Source of the DNA: UMGS1251 sp036666555
Lineage (GTDB): Bacteria > Bacillota > Clostridia > Lachnospirales > Lachnospiraceae
Direction: 5' to 3'
NCBI GenBank assembly: GCA_036666555.1
Contig: JAVWVS010000028.1
Location: 1 to 29,073 of the forward strand
Length of the DNA stretch: 29,073 nucleotides
Position numbers and translations under genes: made by a program. The notes under the pieces were generated by a model. That model did not search any database. It had not been told where the DNA came from and was given only the letters and a program-made list of their open reading frames with translations. Positions 16,822 through 24,980 of this stretch are shown here, in pieces; position 1 is the first letter of the stretch; every line of letters begins with the position of its first letter.

Positions 16822-17046
16822 CTAAAAACTAGTAACTAAATTGGATGCAATACTTGCGGCCGAGTATACAATCGCTGCACCTATGACGAGGAAAAGAATA
16901 TGTTCTTTTGCCCATTCTTTTAATTTCCTCCCTGGTACTAGAAATGCCATTCCGATCAATACGATAACTGTAAAGATAGCCACCGCTGCGAGTGGTACTA
17001 TGTTCGATGTTACAAAATTTGTAATATAAGTTCCTAAATTTGCCAT
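16822..17046 (-). CDS. Small two-span membrane protein, VirB2-like, 74 aa
   Basis: Starts MANLGTYITNFVTSNIVPLA directly at the stop of the preceding gene (TAAATG), with AGGAGGAATT in that gene as ribosome binding site. Two spans (about 17-37 and 49-70) are joined by a short basic loop GRKLKEWAKEH. Size, hairpin topology and position just before VirD4 fit the VirB2/TrbC-like subunits or small channel proteins of Gram-positive T4SSs. No cleavable signal peptide is evident, so pilin function is not certain. Confidence 0.65.
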   Translation of the reverse strand: MANLGTYITNFVTSNIVPLAAVAIFTVIVLIGMAFLVPGRKLKEWAKEHILFLVIGAAIVYSAASIASNLVTSF

Positions 17047-18105
17047 TTATAATTCCTCCTGCTTTTTTTTCTTTTTTGTAAGTAAGAATAAAATGCTGAT
17101 GATTGTGCCTATGACGATTAGAATTCCAATTCCAATCCCCATGTAGACTGGCAGCATATTCTTTGTTTTCAATAATTGATAAGTGGCTGTTGCTTCCATT
17201 TCATATTCCTTTTTACCAGCGGGGTCGAGCCCTTCATAAGTCGATTGATAGATGGTTCCTTTTTCCTCCGGCACTTGAATGGATCCTCCGTATGATGCAC
17301 GGTACACGGTGACTGTTTGTAGTACGGTCGCAACCGCATCTCGACACACTTGTCCATTGCTTTCATACACCCCACCATCCCATGCCATGTCCGCAATACT
17401 AGCTCCTTGTTCCGCTCCTACCATTCGTAAGAGTTCTCCTTCATAACCTTGTAGTGGTGGCTGACTATCATTTTTTTCCACTAAATCATCACCAATCTGA
17501 TAATAGAGCGAATCATAGTCATAAAATGTGATTGTCATTTGCTTACTTACCGTTTTCTGTCCATATTGTGTTACACCCGTGAGATTGCAGGATATACTTT
17601 GTACTTCTCCTGTCACCACATTGGTAGCCGATATTTCTTTCGTCTTTGGCACCGTATTGGCAGTGACTTGATAATCGTAATCATCAAATCCAGTCACCGG
17701 TTGGCTTTGGCGTTCTGTGATGATTTTTTCCTCAGTGTCTGTTTTTACCAATTTATAAGTAATCCCATTTTCTGTAATAACCGGAGGTGTTTTGTACTCT
17801 GTCCCTTCTGTTATCACCTCTGATATTTGATTTTTGCTCATTTTCGTGAGTAATGTCTCTTTTTTTACTGAATAGTCCGTTTTTGAGAGTTGATAAATTT
17901 TTTGTCCCTTTATAAGCTTCTTTTCAAATAGATATTCAGGATACTCCTTCTTGTTTTTTGTAGATGTAGTAAACGTTCTTTCTCGCTTTATGGTATCTGC
18001 TTCTTTTGCAGATACCGTAAAGCCATTAATTAAAACCATCACTATCAATAAAAAAGAAAAAAAGGTTTCTTTTCTTTTTATAAGATTTTTATTGCTTTTC
18101 TTCAC
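17047..18105 (-). CDS. Secreted surface protein with C-terminal membrane anchor, 352 aa
   Basis: The start is probably GTG at 18105 (MKKSNKNLIKRKETFFSFLL), because CTAGGAGGAATC sits at the right distance. An ATG 24 nt upstream would overlap that site. The start overlaps the adhesin gene by 17 nt. A signal peptide (to about VSAKEA, residue 35) is followed by about 270 extracellular residues rich in Thr, Tyr and Lys, then one membrane span (about 317-340) and the tail LTKKKKKQEEL. No LPXTG-like motif. Together with the adjacent adhesin and Ig-like protein it probably forms the cell-surface module for mating contact. No family recognised. Confidence 0.7.
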   Translation of the reverse strand: MKKSNKNLIKRKETFFSFLLIVMVLINGFTVSAKEADTIKRERTFTTSTKNKKEYPEYLFEKKLIKGQKIYQLSKTDYSVKKETLLTKMSKNQISEVITEGTEYKTPPVITENGITYKLVKTDTEEKIITERQSQPVTGFDDYDYQVTANTVPKTKEISATNVVTGEVQSISCNLTGVTQYGQKTVSKQMTITFYDYDSLYYQIGDDLVEKNDSQPPLQGYEGELLRMVGAEQGASIADMAWDGGVYESNGQVCRDAVATVLQTVTVYRASYGGSIQVPEEKGTIYQSTYEGLDPAGKKEYEMEATATYQLLKTKNMLPVYMGIGIGILIVIGTIISILFLLTKKKKKQEEL

Positions 18106-21100
18106 GTTTTCGATTCCTCCTAGTAACATAAAAACTAATTCCAGCGAGTGAGCATAGTAAAATTGCTAGGTAAAATAGGGTGTGTGCTGTATCTCCGGTT
18201 TTAATACCACCAATGCTGTTTCCTCCGGTTGGCATATGTGGCTTAATGGCTCCAACAGAATATTCATCTTTCATTACTACCTTTTGTACTTCTCCAGTAT
18301 CCTGAATGATAAATGTGATACTTTGCGCCACTTTAAAACCTTTCGGTGCAATTGTCTCCTCTAATAAATATTTTTTCCCTACACTTAAATTTTCTATGAC
18401 CATTGGTGTATCACCGGAAATCCATTCTTTAATCACCGTGCCTTTATCGTCTTGCAATTTTAAATGTGCTCCCGGCAATTCCTTTCCAGTCGTGCTTTCT
18501 TCCTTACTGATAGAAACTTTTGTGGATGGATCCTTCATACTCACTTTTACAATTTTTCCATCATTGCCCACTTCAAACGGGATGTCCTTTGCCGTGGCGT
18601 AACCTTCCGGCGGTAATTTTTCATGCAGGATATATTTTCCCAACGCTAACTTGTTAATCCGATGTGGTTTTACTCCACTGACAAACTCTGCTACTACCTT
18701 CTTTGTATCTGCATGGATAATTTCAAAATGTGCCCCTTGCAGTTCTTTTTCTCCAGTAATATCTGTCTTAGAAATTTCTACCTTCGTAAAATCATTTGTC
18801 AACTGCAGCATTAGCAAATTCGTAGGGCTTCCTTTTTCTTCCGCAATACTCTCTGCTTTTTTTAAGTTCGGGCAATCACCTTTTATTGTAATATTTCCTT
18901 TTTCATCCACGTGAATCAGATAGATATGTTCATCGAGTACGTACCCTTCCAATGTTTCTACTTCTTGCAATTTATAATCACCCGGAATCACATGGGAAAT
19001 TTCAATATTCCCTTTTTTATCCGTTCTGTAAAACTCACGGAATTGGGTGAATTCTGGGTCCACATCATCCTCTGCCGGTTCGTCCAATATGTTCCAGAAT
19101 GCAAATGTGACCTCTTCTAAAATCGTATCTGTACCAAGGGTTGTTTTATGAATATTGATTTTAACAGGATAGTCCTTCGCTTCAATGGCCTTAGTAACGA
19201 TGGCCGTGTTGTGGTCTTTATATTGCAACACTACGTCAAATGTCTTATCTGACAGGGCAAATCCATCCGGTGCTTTACTTTCTTTGACCACATATTTTCC
19301 AAGGTAGAGTGGTTTTGAAACTACCTTGCCCTCTTTTGTTTTTATGGTTTCCATAATGGTACCTTTTACTGCTCGCACTGTCCCATCCGGTGTAACGATA
19401 TCTTCCGCTGCGGTAATCTCGTATTCCGCTCCGGCCAATGTCTGATTCGTGTCTGCATCTGTTTTTACCAATGAAATGGTTCCCTTGACATTTTCATCTG
19501 CCATTTCTACCGTCAGTGGCTCTGTCCAGTCATAATCTTTATCCACCATGAACTCTACCGGGTTTGGATTGAGCAAATATCCCTCTGGTGCTTTCAGCTC
19601 CACTAATTGGAACCTTCCATAGTTTAATTTTTCAGGCAACATACATTGACCGGTCTCATCTGTTTTCAGTGTCGTGATTTTTTGAATATTAGGATAGTAC
19701 TGCGTGAATACAACATCTTTTCCCGTATCTTTATTTACGATTTTAAATTCTGTATTCTTCCGTAAAATCACTTTTCCTGTAGACTGATCTATTTTCACTA
19801 ATCGGATAGCTCCAAATATGCGTTTATCCTCCGCTATGTAACTTTTGACCTCTCCTTGATTTGTAATATCTATGATAAAGGATGCAATGGGTTTAAAGCC
19901 GATGGGTGTCTTTGTTTCTTGTACCTGCCATTTTCCATACGCCAATTGACCACGAGGATATTTATCTGTGTCTATGGTGGTTGCTCTACCATTTTTATCT
20001 GTTACAATCACTACTTTTTCACCAGTTTTTTGATGTGTGAGAGTAAATTCTACATCTTTTAACGGTCTTTTTATTTCCGGATCTTCTCCTTGTCCCGTCT
20101 GCCCAAATTTAATAATTTCAAAGTCTCCACGGATTACCTCTTCTTTGGCAGTTACTACTACGTTTAAAGGGTCTCCTGAAGTACCTGGTAGCACGGCCGT
20201 TAATACTTCCGTGCTTAGACAATAACCACTAGGTGCAGTGATTTCTTTGAGATAGACCGTACCAAAAGGCATAAGTCCCGAAGCCGGAGTCAAACCCGAT
20301 GCATCCGTGGTCAGTGTTACCGTATTCCCCTGAATGTCTTGTGCCGGCACGGTACAATTTGCATCTGTATACACCCCATAGACCGCATTTTCAAAACTTC
20401 CGCCCCCTTGTGGTGTCTTGTTTCCCGTCTCACTGTCTATTTTTTGTAATTGAATCTGTGCAGCTGCTTCCCACTTAATTGTTAGATTGACCGTTTTGTC
20501 CGGATCTATTGCATACTTCCCATATCCTAAGTCTTGCAATGCATTACTACCTGTAATGCACAGAACTGAACTTAACTTTCCCATGGTTCCCATTAAATTT
20601 CCAGTTGACCATGGTTGATTTACCGATAAGGAAGCCCTGATGTAAAAGGTATCTCCCCCTTTGACCGGTACTAATCCACCATCCACGACTCCGGTGGTTA
20701 AATTAACCAATTCCATCCCTTCTGCTAAAGGAATAGTTATTGTATTACGCACATTAGCATAAAAAGTGATATCATCACTTCTTTGATATGTTTTGTCATC
20801 ACTTAAATGGCTTTCAGAATAATTTTTTGAAAATTGCATTTCTGTAGATGGAACAGTCTGCGTATCGATAAAATCAAAGAACTGAGAAAGTCCAATTTGA
20901 TTGGCACTGGAGCCATGGGGCAGCATGCCCATAGAATCTTCACCCGAGTAGAAATAAGATAAGGCAAGAGAGGTAACGACTACCCCTTGTTCATAACTGC
21001 CAAATCCCCCCCACTGTTCACGTCCTTCCCATCCGTAGTGCAGTACTTTTCGTATATTTTCATTATAATAAATCTCTTCCGCAAAATCTGTACCCGTATC

Positions 21101-21565
21101 CGGCGTTGGTTTTTGGTGTTCCATACAAAAAGCAGTACTCCCATTCACTGTAAATGCGCCTACGGTCGTCCCGAGATAAGATACCTTTCCCCAATATTCA
21201 ATCCCAGCACCTCTTGCTGTTGCATAATTGACAATGGTTTTCAATTCATCGTCATAGGATATTAATAAAGAGGGTTTGTCCTCCTCTTTTTGTGTTTCCC
21301 CAGTTGTCACATCTGCTTCTGGTATTGTTTCTGTTTCCTCCGGTATTTGTGTAACCGTATCTTTTGTTTCTTGATTGGAAATCATTTCTTCTGAACTTTT
21401 TGCTTCTGCCATGATATCAGATGGTTCTGATTCTGATATGGTTGTTTCTTTGGTTTGTTCCTGCGTTTCTGTCTTGGTCATCGGTTCCTGCGCATGTGCA
21501 GGAATATAAGCCAAGCAAGAGCATAGCATTGCTATGGAAAGCAGGATTGCTGTTATTTTTTTCAT
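18089..21565 (-). CDS. Large SpaA/CnaB-repeat surface adhesin, 1158 aa
   Basis: A signal peptide ends near AHA-QE (residue 25), and a Thr/Glu-rich linker follows (27-100). Residues about 118-290 resemble a thioester-type adhesin domain: Cys147 in STAFCMEHQKPTP, later EQGVVVTSLALSYFY where such domains usually carry a T-Q pair. At least seven SpaA/CnaB (prealbumin-like) modules then run from about 370 to 1110, each opening with a KxD/KT strand and closing with an E-APxGY strand (EITAPSGYCL, ELKAPEGYLL, ESKAPDGFAL, ETIAPKGFKV). The C-terminus has GGIKTGDTAHTLFYLAILLC and the basic tail RRNRKREEKQ, a wall-sorting-like signal without canonical LPXTG. The protein would be anchored on the donor surface and mediate cell contact; intramolecular isopeptide bonds are expected for the family. 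Confidence 0.85.
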   Translation of the reverse strand: MKKITAILLSIAMLCSCLAYIPAHAQEPMTKTETQEQTKETTISESEPSDIMAEAKSSEEMISNQETKDTVTQIPEETETIPEADVTTGETQKEEDKPSLLISYDDELKTIVNYATARGAGIEYWGKVSYLGTTVGAFTVNGSTAFCMEHQKPTPDTGTDFAEEIYYNENIRKVLHYGWEGREQWGGFGSYEQGVVVTSLALSYFYSGEDSMGMLPHGSSANQIGLSQFFDFIDTQTVPSTEMQFSKNYSESHLSDDKTYQRSDDITFYANVRNTITIPLAEGMELVNLTTGVVDGGLVPVKGGDTFYIRASLSVNQPWSTGNLMGTMGKLSSVLCITGSNALQDLGYGKYAIDPDKTVNLTIKWEAAAQIQLQKIDSETGNKTPQGGGSFENAVYGVYTDANCTVPAQDIQGNTVTLTTDASGLTPASGLMPFGTVYLKEITAPSGYCLSTEVLTAVLPGTSGDPLNVVVTAKEEVIRGDFEIIKFGQTGQGEDPEIKRPLKDVEFTLTHQKTGEKVVIVTDKNGRATTIDTDKYPRGQLAYGKWQVQETKTPIGFKPIASFIIDITNQGEVKSYIAEDKRIFGAIRLVKIDQSTGKVILRKNTEFKIVNKDTGKDVVFTQYYPNIQKITTLKTDETGQCMLPEKLNYGRFQLVELKAPEGYLLNPNPVEFMVDKDYDWTEPLTVEMADENVKGTISLVKTDADTNQTLAGAEYEITAAEDIVTPDGTVRAVKGTIMETIKTKEGKVVSKPLYLGKYVVKESKAPDGFALSDKTFDVVLQYKDHNTAIVTKAIEAKDYPVKINIHKTTLGTDTILEEVTFAFWNILDEPAEDDVDPEFTQFREFYRTDKKGNIEISHVIPGDYKLQEVETLEGYVLDEHIYLIHVDEKGNITIKGDCPNLKKAESIAEEKGSPTNLLMLQLTNDFTKVEISKTDITGEKELQGAHFEIIHADTKKVVAEFVSGVKPHRINKLALGKYILHEKLPPEGYATAKDIPFEVGNDGKIVKVSMKDPSTKVSISKEESTTGKELPGAHLKLQDDKGTVIKEWISGDTPMVIENLSVGKKYLLEETIAPKGFKVAQSITFIIQDTGEVQKVVMKDEYSVGAIKPHMPTGGNSIGGIKTGDTAHTLFYLAILLCSLAGISFYVTRRNRKREEKQ

Positions 21566-21580
21566 TTGTCATTCCTTTCA

Positions 21581-21622
21581 GCACAGAAAAAAGCAACCTC
21601 CAAGAGATTGCTTTTTGTGTGC
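21581..21622. terminator. Strong bidirectional terminator before the adhesin gene
   Basis: A long inverted repeat runs from GCACAGAAAAAAGCAA (21581-21596) to TTGCTTTTTGTGTGC (21608-21622), with T-runs on both strands. It lies between the Ig-like gene and the adhesin gene on the minus strand, so downstream expression needs read-through, antitermination or another promoter. Confidence 0.75.
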
Positions 21623-21661
21623 TGCTATTATTTTATTGTTTACTTTCACCAATCCAAATGA

Positions 21662-22807
21662 TTAGCCCCATGGGTTCCAAGTGCCACCTTCCCATGTGTT
21701 TCCTCCAGGATCTATTTCTCCTTCTCCTGTTTTCTCCCCTTCCCAGCTTTGCCCCGGTTGGAAATCAGAGCCACCACCGGAATCACCGCTACCAGAAGAA
21801 CCATTGTCTGGAACATAATCATTGCCACCAGAACTTGGATTATCAGGAACATAAGAGCCACCACTAGCATTATAAGTGTCATCACGAGTACTCTCGCCCC
21901 CGGCTTCGGGTGCCATGACTTTTTCTTTCACACCACCAGTTGCATTTACCTGTGCTCCACTGTTTGCCAATTCCTGTGCCTGTTCCGGAGCTACCACGAT
22001 GACTTTGATGGTTTTTTCAATCATCGTTTTTTGATCATTTCCTTTGATGGTATAAGTCAATTGATATTCCCCCGGCACGTCCATTTTCACAGCATCCGCA
22101 TTGACTTTTATATCTGTAATCTTATCATCTTTTTTAACATCTGCCATCCAGTCTATGGTGGCACCTTGTTCTACGGTCATATCCTGAATACCAGATACAT
22201 GTGCCGCATAATCTTCTATCACCATAATGGTAACCTCTTCTTTGCTCTGATTCCCGTTGTAATCGGTAACCGTCACCGTTAGCTTCTGTGCCCCTGGCTT
22301 ATCAAATTTCACCCCAACTGTACTTAGAATATCCTTTGGTGTGGTACTTTTTATTTCTATTTGATGACTGCTAAATTGAATGCTTTTAATCCCGGATTCA
22401 TCTGTCGTACTTTTCAGAATCGCATTGGCTGCCATTTCTTTTCCCACCATCCCTTGGCTGTTATCATTTAGCACAATCTCCGGAGCAATGGTATCTTTTA
22501 CCTGAATTTGAAAGGAAAGTTCCTCTCCATCATAAGATGCAGTCGCTTGATAGGTACCCTCTTTATCTGCATCTACTCGGCTAATATCCAGGCTTGTTTT
22601 TTCTAATACCCGTTTACTTCCTTCTATGTATGTAGCGGAACCTTCCTTTGGTTTACCCAGTTCCCAGATAAATGTTTTTTCTTTTAATGAGAATCGATGT
22701 AAGTATCGAAATCCCAACAATGTAAAAGATGCTATGAACAAGACTGCTGTCAAAGACAGTATCGTAATCGTTTTTTTCTTTTTGTCGATGGTCAATAATT
22801 TTTTCAT
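21662..22807 (-). CDS. Membrane-anchored Ig-like domain protein with Gly/Ser-rich tail, 381 aa
   Basis: Starts MKKLLTIDKKKKTITILSLT with GGGAGGATACGAT upstream and a strong promoter 22-50 bp further. One membrane span (about 14-35) is followed by an extracellular region with tandem Ig-like/DUF5011-type repeats (about 75-275; VKDTIAPEIVLNDNSQGMVG is the typical opening, then VTVTDYNGNQSKEEVTIMV). The tail (about 295-381) is low-complexity, with repeats such as SYVPDNPSSGGN and DYVPDNGSSGSG, and ends GGTWNPWG. No sorting motif, so it stays attached through its N-terminus. First gene after the main promoter; a surface or scaffold part of the mating apparatus is likely. Confidence 0.8.
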   Translation of the reverse strand: MKKLLTIDKKKKTITILSLTAVLFIASFTLLGFRYLHRFSLKEKTFIWELGKPKEGSATYIEGSKRVLEKTSLDISRVDADKEGTYQATASYDGEELSFQIQVKDTIAPEIVLNDNSQGMVGKEMAANAILKSTTDESGIKSIQFSSHQIEIKSTTPKDILSTVGVKFDKPGAQKLTVTVTDYNGNQSKEEVTIMVIEDYAAHVSGIQDMTVEQGATIDWMADVKKDDKITDIKVNADAVKMDVPGEYQLTYTIKGNDQKTMIEKTIKVIVVAPEQAQELANSGAQVNATGGVKEKVMAPEAGGESTRDDTYNASGGSYVPDNPSSGGNDYVPDNGSSGSGDSGGGSDFQPGQSWEGEKTGEGEIDPGGNTWEGGTWNPWG

Positions 22808-22828
22808 ATCGTATCCTCCCTTTTTCGT

Positions 22829-22857
22829 ATTATATCACATCTGACACTCACACACAA
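22829..22857 (-). promoter_or_regulatory. Main transfer-operon promoter (extended -10)
   Basis: On the minus strand: TTGTGT (22852-22857), a 17-bp spacer and TATAAT (22829-22834) preceded by TGA, which makes TGATATAAT an extended -10. It lies about 22 bp upstream of the start of the Ig-like protein gene and would drive the large transfer operon. Confidence 0.7.
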
Positions 22858-23010
22858 TCATACACTTTCGAACCGCAACGAGTGCTTACCCTTTCGGGAT
22901 TTTCGCAAAGTCTACTACATTTTTTTTATCGCTGTACCTGCAACAGCGTTAACGGGTTTGAGTTAAAGTCTATATGAAATTTCTATCCGTGTTTTCCTGC
23001 GTAGCAATGC
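22858..23010. other. Structured non-coding region, candidate origin of transfer or leader
   Basis: No reading frame of note. It contains the inverted repeats CGCTGT/ACAGCG (22930-22935 and 22943-22948) and CCCTTTCGGG (22889-22898), a CACT/AGTG pair around 22863-22884, and the direct repeat AAAGTCTA (about 22907 and 22964). It sits between two small genes and the transfer operon, a common position for oriT. No nic consensus is recognised with confidence. Confidence 0.35.
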
Positions 23011-23021
23011 ACCCATCGCCT

Positions 23022-23327
23022 TCAGTTAGTAAAATGTTGCTTCTCTCCATCCTCATTCAATTTTTCCACAAGTTTGCTTAAATCACTTGCCTGTTTTCTA
23101 TATTGTTCCATTTCTTTTGTTAATACTTTTATTAATTTTTTCTTAGCTTTTTCTGTTACTATGAACCACTGTCGTATGTCTACTTGATACATCTCTATCT
23201 GTGGAATTTTTTCTTTCATTACCGGAAGAATTTCATTTACTAATTCTTCGTTTGCCATAGAATAAGGACTGTTAATATTTTTCTTGATTTCTTTTACTAT
23301 ATATTCGATGTGTTCATAATCAATCAT
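23022..23327 (-). CDS. Hypothetical helical protein, 101 aa
   Basis: Starts MIDYEHIEYIVKEIKKNINS with AAAGGAAACC upstream. All-helical and charged, with a C-terminal coiled-coil-like segment (KKKLIKVLTKEMEQYRKQAS). No membrane segment and no recognised motif. It is transcribed towards the transfer operon and lies just before the structured region; it may be an accessory or regulatory gene of transfer, but this rests on position only. Confidence 0.65.
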   Translation of the reverse strand: MIDYEHIEYIVKEIKKNINSPYSMANEELVNEILPVMKEKIPQIEMYQVDIRQWFIVTEKAKKKLIKVLTKEMEQYRKQASDLSKLVEKLNEDGEKQHFTN

Positions 23328-23399
23328 ATGGTTTCCTTTGATGTTTGTAGATTAAAACACCATAACTTCCTTTCTTTTATTTTTTCTGTAGCGGACTAC

Positions 23400-23555
23400 T
23401 TAACTGGAGTGTGCTTCTAGTACCTTTTTCTGATTCGTTTCTTTCTTTTCAATAGGAGTATAAATGTAAGTCTCCCCCATCTGATCACTGTACAATTCAA
23501 TCAAAATATCCATAATGATCTTACCCATATCCTGTTCCGTTTCCTTTTCCTTCAT
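23400..23555 (-). CDS. Small acidic/basic hypothetical protein, 51 aa
   Basis: The frame MKEKETEQDMGKIIMDILIE to KKVLEAHSS has an excellent ribosome binding site, AGGAGGTAGTAGGT. The middle (IIMDILIELYSDQMGETYIY) is an amphipathic helix. No homologue is recognised. It reads in the same direction as the transfer operon, and the next element upstream is the ISL3-type insertion, which probably separated it from its original promoter. Confidence 0.6.
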   Translation of the reverse strand: MKEKETEQDMGKIIMDILIELYSDQMGETYIYTPIEKKETNQKKVLEAHSS

Positions 23556-23597
23556 ACCTACTACCTCCTATCTATCACTGGTATTATCTTATGCTTC

Positions 23598-23654
23598 TCA
23601 AGTTGTACTTGTTTCCTCCTTTTTATCGGCCATAGTGTCAATGTTAAAAATTTC
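23598..23654 (-). pseudogene. Possible C-terminal gene fragment cut by the first ISL3-type element
   Basis: From the left end of the element the minus strand reads EIFNIDTMADKKEETSTT and stop, without its own start signal. It may be the tail of a gene interrupted at 23654, or a chance frame. No family recognised. Confidence 0.25.
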
Positions 23655-23678
23655 GGGTATTCCAACTTCGTGGTGGAT
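23655..23678 (+). repeat. Left terminal inverted repeat of ISL3-type element I
   Basis: 24 bp beginning GGGTATTCCAACTTCG. It matches the left repeat of element II at 21 of 24 positions and the reverse complement of its own right repeat at 20 of 24. Confidence 0.75.
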
Positions 23679-23686
23679 ATGGTGTT

Positions 23687-23878
23687 TTAGGACGCCCTAT
23701 CCTGTCCCTTTTCATTTGCCACTTTTTCTGCTTCTAAATTCTGTAAGCCGCGAGAAAGCAAATCTCGAATCATTTTGTTTTGGGTGCTCTTGTAGTAGAT
23801 TTCCTTTTTTGCTTCATCAAGCTTAAAATCCATATCAGTAGAAACAGAAACGGTGAAACGTCTCATTTCCGTAGCCAT
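23687..23878 (-). CDS. Ribbon-helix-helix DNA-binding protein, 63 aa
   Basis: Starts MATEMRRFTVSVSTDMDFKL with GAGGAGG upstream. The N-terminal strand RRFTVSVST followed by two helices (MDFKLDEAKKEIY, TQNKMIRDLLSRGLQNLEAE) is the Arc/MetJ/CopG ribbon-helix-helix pattern. It would bind DNA as a dimer through the FTVSV strand. Its perfect consensus promoter (23931-23959) has the repeat TGGTTCACTG in the spacer and another copy downstream of the -10 box, which suggests autorepression or cross-repression with the divergent partner. Confidence 0.8.
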   Translation of the reverse strand: MATEMRRFTVSVSTDMDFKLDEAKKEIYYKSTQNKMIRDLLSRGLQNLEAEKVANEKGQDRAS

Positions 23879-23900
23879 ATGATTTCCTCCTCTCTTTGTC

Positions 23901-23959
23901 GGTGTAGTGGTTCACTGAATCTATATGCTCATTATAGTGGTGTAGTGGTTCACTGTCAA
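23901..23959 (-). promoter_or_regulatory. Consensus promoter with two operator repeats
   Basis: On the minus strand: TTGACA (23954-23959), 17 bp, TATAAT (23931-23936), a perfect sigma-A consensus. The 17-bp repeat GGTGTAGTGGTTCACTG occurs at 23901-23917 and 23939-23955; the second copy fills the spacer and the first lies just past the -10 box. Confidence 0.8.
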
Positions 23960-24004
23960 TGCCATTTTTGAAAAAATTCTCATGACAACATATGTACATT
24001 GCTA

Positions 24005-24033
24005 TTTACATCTCTGGTTCACTGGTGTATACT
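24005..24033 (+). promoter_or_regulatory. Divergent promoter with an operator in the spacer
   Basis: TTTACA (24005-24010), 17 bp, TATACT (24028-24033). The spacer contains TGGTTCACTG (24015-24024), the core also present in the opposite promoter. It drives the plus-strand ribbon-helix-helix gene. Confidence 0.7.
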
Positions 24034-24057
24034 CACAAATGAAGAGAGGTGATATGA

Positions 24058-24267
24058 ATGGCAACCAAAAAGCCGCGCTATACTGTTTCTGTCGATGATG
24101 AAATGTTTGATGCTATTGAAAATTTCCGCTTTGAAAACCGTTTTCAAACTCGTTCAGAAGCGACTGTTGAACTTATACGCCTAGGTATGGAACAGCTTAA
24201 AAAAGAGCGAGAGGAAGCAAAAAAGGCGCAAAAAAATAAGCCTACTCAAACGGAACCAGAAGAATGA
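24058..24267 (+). CDS. Ribbon-helix-helix DNA-binding protein, 69 aa
   Basis: Starts MATKKPRYTVSVDDEMFDAI with AGAGAGGTGAT upstream. The strand PRYTVSVDD and two helices (EMFDAIENFRFENRF, TRSEATVELIRLGMEQLKKE) define a CopG/Arc-type ribbon-helix-helix fold, with a Lys/Gln/Thr-rich tail. It is divergent from, and similar in opening to, the 63-aa protein (MATxxxRxTVSV), so the two may be paralogues that share or compete for the TGGTTCACTG sites. The gene stops 7 bp before the transposase remnant begins. Confidence 0.8.
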   Translation: MATKKPRYTVSVDDEMFDAIENFRFENRFQTRSEATVELIRLGMEQLKKEREEAKKAQKNKPTQTEPEE

Positions 24268-24274
24268 GCAATCC

Positions 24275-24980
24275 ATGAAAGAACCAAAAAAGGTTGAAGT
24301 TGTCACAATGGATATGTGGTCGGGCTACCGCTCTGCTGTTTATGAAACCCTGCCCAAAGCTATGGTTATCATAGATAAATTTCATGTAGTTAAATAGCAA
24401 CGGAGCAGATGGATTTCGCGCGAAAGTATTACTATAAGAACGCTCCATATGGGCTGAAAAAGAGTAAGGGCGTGTTTCTCATGCGGGAGGATAAGCTATC
24501 CGATAAGGGTAGCTTATCCGCGACGCATGGTTTGAGCAGTTCCCAAAGCTGAAAACCGCCTATGACCTCAAAGAATCGTTCTTCCGTATCTATGATTGTA
24601 AGAGCTGACAAGAAGCGGAACAGGCATTTCACGCATGGATAGTGAGTATACCAACTGACCGTGACTTTAACGGCTGACGTATGCTTGCCAGTACAGTAAG
24701 GCGTCGCAAAAAGAGATATTCCACTACTTTGACGCGCCCTATACCAACGCCTTTGTTGGGGGATTGAACAGTGTAATACGCGCTATCTCCGACGAGGGGC
24801 GCGGCTATGACTTCGATATAATACGTGGTAAGGTGCTTTTGTCAGCAGGGCGAAAGGTCGAAATTCCTAAAACAAATTTTGACATTATGGCTCGCGTTGA
24901 TGTAACGCGCGTCAAGGATTACGGGGGTGTCTTTTGAGGACATCCACGAAGCGATAAAAAAGGGGTTCCTTCGGGTCTAA
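24275..24980 (+). pseudogene. ISL3-family transposase, 3' part, degenerate
   Basis: Frames shift several times, but the family pattern is clear: VEVVTMDMWSGYRSAVYETL (first catalytic Asp), MVIIDKFHVVK then a stop (second Asp), KTAYDLKESFFRIYDCKS, then TNAFVGGLNSVIRAISDEGR with GYDFDIIRGKVLLSAGRK, and after a frameshift FEDIHEAIKKGFLRV. In the third catalytic motif the usual VEGLN reads VGGLN, so even the catalytic Glu is lost. The N-terminal zinc-finger/helix-turn-helix part is absent; its place is taken by the regulator pair. Confidence 0.8.
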
